A stretch of DNA of 55,808 nucleotides from Gammaproteobacteria bacterium (GTDB taxonomy: Bacteria > Pseudomonadota > Gammaproteobacteria > Ga0077554 > Ga007554), in NCBI GenBank assembly GCA_023266055.1, contig JAHFRW010000016.1, positions 1 through 55,808 of the forward strand. Direction: 5' to 3'. Below the pieces are notes generated by a model. The model did no database searches and was not told the origin of the DNA. It saw nothing but the letters and a program-made list of their open reading frames with translations. Both the position numbers and the translations under genes were made by a program. Below, piece by piece: positions 49,715 to 55,808 of the stretch (positions are counted from its first letter, which is position 1; each line of letters opens with the position of its first letter).

Positions 49715-49809
49715 CCTTTGTGCATTCTAAATAAATGTGTCCCTCTCAGGTGACACATTGCTTTAAACCTCCCACCTTCCAGGGGTACGCAAGTACCCCT
49801 GATTTTTTT
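49715..49809 (+). ncRNA. candidate small RNA ending in a strong terminator
   Basis: A hairpin (TGTGTC..GACACA, 49736-49757) is followed by a single-stranded C-rich stretch (CCTCCCACCTTCC, 49768-49780). A strong terminator comes next (AGGGGTAC-GCAA-GTACCCCT plus T7, 49781-49809). The C-rich stretch could pair with ribosome-binding sites. The T run is on the plus strand, while both flanking genes (phoB, cysS) are on the minus strand, so the terminator needs its own rightward transcript. No convincing promoter; the 5' end is a guess. Confidence 0.45.
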
Positions 49810-49827
49810 ATCCTGACATAATCCCAG

Positions 49828-51225
49828 CTATTCGCGGCGCCAGGTCGTGCCCGTGGCACCATCTTCCAGCAGAATGCCTCGCTCTTTAAGCGCATCACGA
49901 AGTCGGTCAGATTCTTTCCAGTTTTTACTGCTACGTGCTGCGTTACGTTGAAGAATCAACTCCCCGACTTCAGTGCTGCTTATAGTCGAGATGTTAGCTT
50001 CCAATTCAACCTTGAAAAATGACTCTGGATCGCTTTGCAATAACCCCAGTATGCCACCCAATGTACGCAATGTGCCGGCCAAACGCGCAGCCTGCACTGC
50101 ATCTTCGACGCGCAGGCGATTGATATCACGCACCAGATCGAACAGCACTGCCAACGCCTCGGCGGTATTAAAATCATCCAGCATCGCGGCATTGAAGCGT
50201 TGCTCATAACCCGCATCAGGAAGCTCGCCTTTGGCTACAGCCTCAAAACCGCGTAATGCCATGTAAAACCGCCCCAACGCCGCCTTGGCGTTATCAAGAT
50301 GCTCGGGAGAATAATGCAATGGACCACGGTAATGGCTGCCAAGAATAAAATAGCGCACGACTTCCGGCTTATAGCGTTTTAATACATCACGCACCGTGAA
50401 AAAGTTACCCAGTGACTTTGACATTTTTTCATTATCAATCTGCACAAAACCATTGTGCATCCAGACATTCACGAATCTGTGCCCGCTGGCCGCTTCAGAT
50501 TGCGCAATTTCATTTTCGTGGTGCGGGAACTTCAGGTCCATGCCACCCCCATGAATATCAAAGTGCTCACCCAGGCTATGACACGACATGGCGGAACATT
50601 CGATATGCCACCCCGGACGACCGGTCCCCCACGGTGAGGGCCAGCTTGGCTCACCCGGTTTGGCCGACTTCCATAATACGAAATCCAGCGGATCATCCTT
50701 GGCTTCATCAACATCGACACGCGACCCGGCACGCAGATCCTCAAGGCGCTTGCCCGACAGCGCGCCATAATGCTCAAAGCGGCTGACGTCATAGTACACA
50801 TCACCGTTAGCTGCCGGGTAGGCATAGCCTTTTTCAATCAAAACCTGTACCAACCTGACAATACCGTCTATTGAATCCGTGGCACGTGGCTCGATGTCGG
50901 GGGGCAATACCCCAAGGGCACACTCATCTTCGTGCATGGCATCAATAAAACGCTGCGTGAGCGCGTCTATGGGCTCGTTGTTTTCTGTCGCGCGCTTGAT
51001 GATCTTGTCGTCGATGTCAGTGACATTACGCACATAAGTAACGTTATAACCCAGCATGCGCAGGTAACGCACCACCACATCAAATACGACCATCACCCGT
51101 GCGTGACCAAGATGACAATAGTCGTAAACCGTCATGCCACACACATAGATGCCGATTTTACCGGGTGTAATGGGAGTAAACAGTTCTTTTTTGCCCGTCA
51201 GACTATTATGAATATGTAATGTCAT
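49828..51225 (-). CDS. cysS: cysteinyl-tRNA synthetase
   Basis: 465 residues. Charges tRNA-Cys. Class I motifs CHLGHARV (HIGH) and KMSKSLGN, and zinc ligands Cys29 (YVCGMTVYD), the Cys in HIECSAMS and the HHENE stretch. It lies 13 bp downstream of gltX, probably in one operon. Confidence 0.98.
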   Translation of the reverse strand: MTLHIHNSLTGKKELFTPITPGKIGIYVCGMTVYDYCHLGHARVMVVFDVVVRYLRMLGYNVTYVRNVTDIDDKIIKRATENNEPIDALTQRFIDAMHEDECALGVLPPDIEPRATDSIDGIVRLVQVLIEKGYAYPAANGDVYYDVSRFEHYGALSGKRLEDLRAGSRVDVDEAKDDPLDFVLWKSAKPGEPSWPSPWGTGRPGWHIECSAMSCHSLGEHFDIHGGGMDLKFPHHENEIAQSEAASGHRFVNVWMHNGFVQIDNEKMSKSLGNFFTVRDVLKRYKPEVVRYFILGSHYRGPLHYSPEHLDNAKAALGRFYMALRGFEAVAKGELPDAGYEQRFNAAMLDDFNTAEALAVLFDLVRDINRLRVEDAVQAARLAGTLRTLGGILGLLQSDPESFFKVELEANISTISSTEVGELILQRNAARSSKNWKESDRLRDALKERGILLEDGATGTTWRRE

Positions 51226-51238
51226 TTTCTTTAAAATT

Positions 51239-52693
51239 TTATGTTGCGGGTGATTGTTCCATGGGCGCGCATGCCTGCCAACACATATGCAGGCGTGAGC
51301 GCATCCGCTCTACCGTTAACAGCGCCACCAGTTGCGCCATTTCCGGGCCGTCCAGTTCGCCGGTAAGGGCCGCACGCAACGGGTGAAATAATGCCTTGCC
51401 CTTGGCACCGGTTTCCTGCTTGATGTGATTCACCAGCGCCTTATAGTCATTGCCGTACTGGTCCAATGCCGCAAGCGCATGTTCAAAAAATGCGTTACCC
51501 GCATCCTCCACTGCCTTGCACGCATCCGGACTCAGGGCAACGGGATCCACATACAAAGTACGCGCCCACAACAGCGCATGTTCCGGAAACATGATATTGG
51601 TACGCACCACCGCAACAAACGCCGTGTGTTGCTCAATGGGCACCAATGCATGGACATCAGCACCCATCCACTGCCACAGCGTATTGGTATCGGCACGCAT
51701 CAAGGCTTCACGCTGCCAATGCAGCAGGTGAGTCGTGTCATAGTGGGCTGGTGCGCGGCCCAAGTTACTCATGTCGAATTCCGCTGCAAGCACGTCCAGA
51801 TCCATAAATCCGTTATTCTGGTAATAGTGTCCAAGGCGCGCCATGTAGTTGGTAATGGCATCCGGCAGATAACCCGTCTGACGCAACTCGCGGATACTGC
51901 GACTACCATGACGCTTGGACAGCGGTGCGCCATCAGCCCCGACAATCATCGAGATGTGGCCATAGCGTGGCACTGGCAGGCGCAATGCATCCAGCAGCAT
52001 AATCTGGCGCGGCGTATTGGTGAGGTGATCCTCACCACGCAACACATGTGTCACCTCCATCAACGCATCATCAATGGCATTACTGAAGAAAAACGCGGGC
52101 GTACCATCACCTCGACGAATCACAAAATCACCAACGTCATCACTGTTGAATCTTTGCGGGCCACGCACTGCGTCGTCAAATTCCACAACACGTTGCGCAG
52201 GCACACGGAAACGCAACGTGGGCCGCACACCTGACTGTGCCCCTTTCTGCAATCGCAAGGCGACTTCCTCAGAATTCAAACGCGCACAGGTACCCGCATA
52301 ACGTGGCGGTTGGCCCGACGCAATTTGCGTTTTACGTGACAGATCCAGTTCACGCTCGCTGCAAAAACACAGGTACGCCAGACCTTGCTGTTCAAGGGCG
52401 TTAAAATAGTTACAATACACCGCGCTACGCTGTGATTGTAGATAAGGCGCATGTAAACCCCCTGCACCGGGCCCCTCCTGCCATGTCAGACCCAGCCAGT
52501 GCATATCGTCGTCAATAGCCTGAATATACTGGGACTGACTGCGTTCCTGGTCAGTATCTTCAATACGCAGCAGAAAAACCCCGTGATTCTTGCGGGCAAA
52601 CAGTGCGCTGAATAAAGCCGTACGGGTATTACCCAGGTGCAGAAAACCGCTGGGGCTGGGGGCAAAACGGGTTTTAGTGGTATCAGTCGTCAT
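51239..52693 (-). CDS. gltX: glutamyl-tRNA synthetase
   Basis: 484 residues from ATG 52693 ([16 protein letters not shown]), the start used by the family; upstream in-frame codons are not supported. HIGH motif [12 protein letters not shown] and KMSKS-type motif PLSKRHG. Charges tRNA-Glu. Confidence 0.97.
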   Translation of the reverse strand: MTTDTTKTRFAPSPSGFLHLGNTRTALFSALFARKNHGVFLLRIEDTDQERSQSQYIQAIDDDMHWLGLTWQEGPGAGGLHAPYLQSQRSAVYCNYFNALEQQGLAYLCFCSERELDLSRKTQIASGQPPRYAGTCARLNSEEVALRLQKGAQSGVRPTLRFRVPAQRVVEFDDAVRGPQRFNSDDVGDFVIRRGDGTPAFFFSNAIDDALMEVTHVLRGEDHLTNTPRQIMLLDALRLPVPRYGHISMIVGADGAPLSKRHGSRSIRELRQTGYLPDAITNYMARLGHYYQNNGFMDLDVLAAEFDMSNLGRAPAHYDTTHLLHWQREALMRADTNTLWQWMGADVHALVPIEQHTAFVAVVRTNIMFPEHALLWARTLYVDPVALSPDACKAVEDAGNAFFEHALAALDQYGNDYKALVNHIKQETGAKGKALFHPLRAALTGELDGPEMAQLVALLTVERMRSRLHMCWQACAPMEQSPAT

Positions 52694-52817
52694 AACCCAC
52701 ATGGTAACGGAAACCCGCACCAAGCTCAAAATTATCATTCATGGCTTGGCTTCTTACCCCCCCTCCTTTACACTTGATGTTACTGAAGCTCTCTCTAAAA
52801 TAACGGAATTTATGACC

Positions 52818-53429
52818 ATGAACTACCTTTTAAAGTCTTTGACCCGGGATACCCTGATGGCTGTCAGTGCACAAGCCTCGGGCAGCGCCACGACTGACGC
52901 AACGGGCGATATCCACCCACGCATTCTGATGGAAACCAGCATGGGTGACATGGTGCTGGAGCTGGATCGCACCAAGGCCCCCAAAAGCGTCGATAACTTC
53001 GTACAATACGTGCAGGACGGCTTTTATGATGGCACCATCTTCCACCGTGTCATCAAGGATTTCATGGCCCAGGGCGGCGGATTCACCCCGGATTTTGCGC
53101 AGAAAAAAGTCCGCGCACCCGTCACCAACGAAGCCGATAATGGCCTGAAAAATGTACGCGGCAGCATCGCCATGGCACGCACCAGTGACCCGCACTCGGC
53201 TACTGCACAATTCTTTATCAACACCGTAGACAATGACTTTCTCAACTTCAGCGCACCTACCACACGCGGCTGGGGGTATACGGTATTCGGAAAAGTTGTG
53301 GAAGGCCTTGATGTGCTGGACAAAATTCGTGCGACACCCACGGAGTCAAATGGTCCTTTCCCTTCGGATGTACCGAAAACAACCGTGCTTATCACCAAAG
53401 CCAGCATGATTGTCGAAAAAGTAACTTGA
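52818..53429 (+). CDS. cyclophilin peptidyl-prolyl isomerase, signal peptide degraded
   Basis: 203 residues from ATG 52818, aligned with the start of its tandem paralog. Cyclophilin motifs FHRVIKDFMAQGG and ATAQFFINTVDN are intact. The N-terminus reads MNYLLKSLTRDTLMAVSAQA, where Arg and Asp break the hydrophobic core seen in the paralog (ALSALMV). Export is therefore doubtful and the enzyme may remain in the cytoplasm. No strong ribosome site precedes the start. Confidence 0.88.
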   Translation: MNYLLKSLTRDTLMAVSAQASGSATTDATGDIHPRILMETSMGDMVLELDRTKAPKSVDNFVQYVQDGFYDGTIFHRVIKDFMAQGGGFTPDFAQKKVRAPVTNEADNGLKNVRGSIAMARTSDPHSATAQFFINTVDNDFLNFSAPTTRGWGYTVFGKVVEGLDVLDKIRATPTESNGPFPSDVPKTTVLITKASMIVEKVT

Positions 53430-53457
53430 TACTGCCAGACTAAGGAAATTAATCAAC

Positions 53458-54069
53458 ATGAACTCTCTTTTAAAATCATTGGCCCTGAGCGCCCTGATGG
53501 TGATTGGCACACAAGCGTCCGCAGCCACGACGACGGATACGGCCAGCCAGGCCCACCCACATATTCTGATGCAAACCAGTCTGGGTGACATCGTGCTGGA
53601 GCTGGATCGTACCAAGGCTCCCAAGAGCGTCGACAACTTTGTAAAATATGTACAGGACGGTTTTTACAACGGCACCATCTTTCACCGCGTCATCAAGGAT
53701 TTCATGATTCAGGGTGGCGGATTCACCCCTGAGATGGAGCAAAAGCCAACCCGCGCACCAATCACCAATGAAGCCAACAATGGCCTGAAAAATGTACGTG
53801 GCAGCATCGCCATGGCGCGCACCAATGAACCGCATTCCGCTACCGCACAATTCTTTATCAACACCGTAGACAACAGTCCTCTTGACTTCAGCGAACCCAC
53901 TGAGGAAGGTTGGGGATATACGGTATTCGGCAAAGTGATAAAAGGCATAGATGTCGTTGACAAGATTCGTGCCGCGCCCACGGGTTCTGCGCGTCCTTTC
54001 CGTTCAGATGTACCCACAACGACTGTGCTGATCAAAAAAGTCAGCATGGTCACCCGGAAAGTGAAATAA
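53458..54069 (+). CDS. periplasmic cyclophilin peptidyl-prolyl isomerase
   Basis: 203 residues, AAGGAA upstream of ATG 53458. Good signal peptide (LLKSLALSALMVIGTQASA). Motifs FHRVIKDFMIQGG and ATAQFFINTVDN. It catalyses cis-trans proline isomerisation of exported proteins. It is a tandem duplicate of the preceding gene, 28 bp away. Confidence 0.93.
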   Translation: MNSLLKSLALSALMVIGTQASAATTTDTASQAHPHILMQTSLGDIVLELDRTKAPKSVDNFVKYVQDGFYNGTIFHRVIKDFMIQGGGFTPEMEQKPTRAPITNEANNGLKNVRGSIAMARTNEPHSATAQFFINTVDNSPLDFSEPTEEGWGYTVFGKVIKGIDVVDKIRAAPTGSARPFRSDVPTTTVLIKKVSMVTRKVK

Positions 54070-54149
54070 TCCGGCACGGCAGTGGGTGGCAATCTTCACG
54101 CAAGGTTTCCACTCACATCTGAAAGGATTCTCACAAGGAAATGCACGTC

Positions 54150-54359
54150 ATGTCCGAAGCCATTCTGGAATCAGTACTGACCTGCCTGCACTGTGGTCAT
54201 GTTAAAGGTGAAATCATGCCGACAGATGCCTGCCAGTATTTCTACGAGTGCGTACAGTGCAACACCCTGCTGCGGCCCAAACCGGGTGACTGCTGCGTGT
54301 TTTGTTCCTACGGCTCGGTAAAATGCCCGCCAATTCAGGCCCAACGGGCGTGCTGTTAG
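54150..54359 (+). CDS. GDCCVxC-domain cysteine-rich protein
   Basis: 69 residues from ATG 54150 (AAGGAA nine bases upstream; ATG 54141 would overlap that site). Motifs TCLHCGHVKGE, CVQCNTLL and PGDCCVFCSYGSVKCPP define the GDCCVxC group, some members of which are selenoproteins. Likely metal or redox related. Function not established. Confidence 0.8.
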   Translation: MSEAILESVLTCLHCGHVKGEIMPTDACQYFYECVQCNTLLRPKPGDCCVFCSYGSVKCPPIQAQRACC

Positions 54360-54369
54360 TGGTCACCTG

Positions 54370-55134
54370 ATGGCGACTTTATTCATCTCTGACCTGCACC
54401 TGTGTGCAGAGCGGCCCGACATTACTGCAACCTTTATCACATTCCTGCACACCCAGGCGCGTCAGGCCGAGGCGCTGTATATCCTGGGCGACCTGTTTGA
54501 GGTGTGGATCGGTGATGATGCCTCCATTACCGCCCATCAGCCCATCATTGATGCCTTAAGAAATCTGACCAACAGCGGTGTCCCTCTCCATGTCATGCAT
54601 GGCAATCGAGACTTTCTGATGGGCCCTGACTTCGCAACCGCAAGTGGTGGCCAACTCATTGCCGAACCCCTTATTATCAACCTGTATGGTACGCCCACAC
54701 TACTGATGCACGGTGATGTGCTATGTACCGATGATGTGGAATATCAGCGTTTTCGCGCTCAGGTACGCAACCCGGCATGGCAACAAAAAATCCTCGCGCT
54801 GACACCCCAGCAACGGCTAGCGCTGGCACAGGATTATCGCCGCCAGAGCAACGAGCAATCCAGTCAGAAATCCATGGAAATTATGGATGTGAACCCACGC
54901 GCCGTGGAAAACACCTTGCGCGAACACGGTGTGTCACACATGATTCATGGACACACCCATCGTCTTGCCGTACACGATATGCAGGTGGATAACAAACCCG
55001 CACGACGCACGGTGCTGGGTGATTGGCATCACCAAGGCAGCGTACTGGTGTGTGATGGTGCGGGATGCACGCATTCCTCTCTGCCTTTTCAATCATTACC
55101 GCGCATGGCGCCGAAAATCATTTCCTCCACATAA
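54370..55134 (+). CDS. lpxH: UDP-2,3-diacylglucosamine hydrolase LpxH
   Basis: 254 residues. Lipid A pathway enzyme that releases UMP from UDP-2,3-diacylglucosamine at the inner membrane. Metallophosphoesterase motifs FISDLHL, GDLFEVWIGDD, HGNRDFL and HGHTH are all present. A short extra tail follows the catalytic domain. It marks the host as Gram-negative. Confidence 0.97.
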   Translation: MATLFISDLHLCAERPDITATFITFLHTQARQAEALYILGDLFEVWIGDDASITAHQPIIDALRNLTNSGVPLHVMHGNRDFLMGPDFATASGGQLIAEPLIINLYGTPTLLMHGDVLCTDDVEYQRFRAQVRNPAWQQKILALTPQQRLALAQDYRRQSNEQSSQKSMEIMDVNPRAVENTLREHGVSHMIHGHTHRLAVHDMQVDNKPARRTVLGDWHHQGSVLVCDGAGCTHSSLPFQSLPRMAPKIISST

Positions 55135-55254
55135 AAATCACATTGATTTACACGGGTTTATTTTGCTGTGATGCCCCCATTAACCTCCTTTGCCAATGTG
55201 ACGATAACCATGACAAGATGACCTCTCTCATGGACGCGTCAATGCAGCATTTTT

Positions 55255-55808
55255 ATGTACCCTGAAAACCACTTGCATGGCGCATTATTCGCCATCAGCG
55301 CCGCATTGATGTTCGCGGCAATGGGCGCCACCATCAAAGTCATCTCTGCGGATCTGCCCACTGAAATGGCGGTGTTCTTCCGTAATTTATTTGGCTTGAT
55401 TGCCTTGTTGCCGTGGTTATTGCACGGCGGTGCGCGCGCCCTGGCAACGCAGCATTTTAACGCTCATCTGATGCGCTCGCTGGCGGGTGTGGCGGCCATG
55501 TATTGCTTCTTTTACGCGATTCATTACCTGCCACTTTCAGAAGCCGTGCTGCTGAATTTTACCGCGCCGTTATTTATGCCGTTTGTCGTCTTAATCTGGT
55601 TCAGGGAATCCGTCTCACGCGCACTATGGGGTGCCATTGCAGTGGGTTTTATAGGCATCCTCCTGATTTTAAAACCCGGCATGGCGATGTTTTCACCTGC
55701 CGCCCTGATTGGTCTGGCCTCCGGCGCCCTGGCTGCGCTGGCGGTGGCAAACATCCGGCGCATGGCGCAAACCGAACCCACCACACGCATTGTATTTTAC
55801 TTCTGCAT
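55255..55808 (+). CDS. EamA/DMT-family transporter, cut by window edge
   Basis: The frame from ATG 55255 stays open to the window end (184 residues visible). It has repeated membrane segments (ALFAISAALMFAAMGATIKV, LFGLIALLPWLL, AVLLNFTAPLFMPFVVLIWF, AIAVGFIGILLILKPG) and the first EamA repeat. Likely exports a small metabolite; the substrate is unknown. Ribosome site is weak. Confidence 0.88.
   Translation, partial: MYPENHLHGALFAISAALMFAAMGATIKVISADLPTEMAVFFRNLFGLIALLPWLLHGGARALATQHFNAHLMRSLAGVAAMYCFFYAIHYLPLSEAVLLNFTAPLFMPFVVLIWFRESVSRALWGAIAVGFIGILLILKPGMAMFSPAALIGLASGALAALAVANIRRMAQTEPTTRIVFYFC

Noticed and set aside
51425-52234. A 269-codon plus-strand frame opposite gltX
   Set aside because: gltX is certain, and the antisense frame has His/Gln-rich nonsense composition.

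Overview
The window looks like a chromosome segment from a flagellated gammaproteobacterium. The evidence is the flgM-flgN, flgA and cheV-cheR arrangement, phoB-phoR-pstS, lpxH, cysS and gltX, and Gram-negative signal peptides. I cannot place it to genus. A siphovirus-type prophage of about 38 kb (7873-45798) is inserted in a tRNA-Arg(CCU) gene.

Left host flank (1-7872): a MORN-repeat protein with a cut-off C13-peptidase-like tail, an Atm1/HMT1-type ABC exporter, cheR and cheV, flgA, then flgM-flgN-PilZ protein, then tRNA-Ala(CGC). Two sigma-28-type promoters and one sigma-54-type promoter can be read directly from the sequence.

Prophage (7873-45798): late genes run leftward from 30639 to 8225. 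In order these are small terminase, accessory genes, large terminase, portal, a protease-capsid fusion, head completion, a lysis cassette (amidase, holin, Rz, Rz1), tail and adhesin genes, and the tip protein. Between 30.7 and 32.6 kb lies a rightward four-gene module of unknown role with its own promoter. A C4-type antisense RNA controls the next leftward gene. A leftward early operon holds cro, a CII-like regulator, TraR/DksA, a gpZ-like protein and a TOPRIM primase-helicase, and ends at a 43-bp inverted repeat around an iteron-like, AT-rich segment. Rightward from 38681 come a leaderless XRE repressor translationally coupled to a REC-ANTAR response regulator, a superinfection-immunity gene, and a second operon behind two further repressor operators. 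That operon ends in a run of small genes, each separated by an integron-type attC site. Excisionase-like and integrase genes follow, then the reconstituted tRNA-Arg.

The most unusual features are: (1) an integron-like gene-cassette array (five attC sites, no integron integrase) inside an inducible phage operon; (2) a lysogeny module that couples a CI-like repressor to a phosphorylatable ANTAR antiterminator; (3) integration that replaces the 5' half and promoter of the tRNA gene.

Right host flank (45799-55808): pstS, phoR and phoB with readable Pho boxes, a candidate small RNA, cysS and gltX, a tandem pair of cyclophilins of which one has a damaged signal peptide, a GDCCVxC protein, lpxH, and the start of an EamA transporter. 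All identifications come from reading the sequence; no database search was run.
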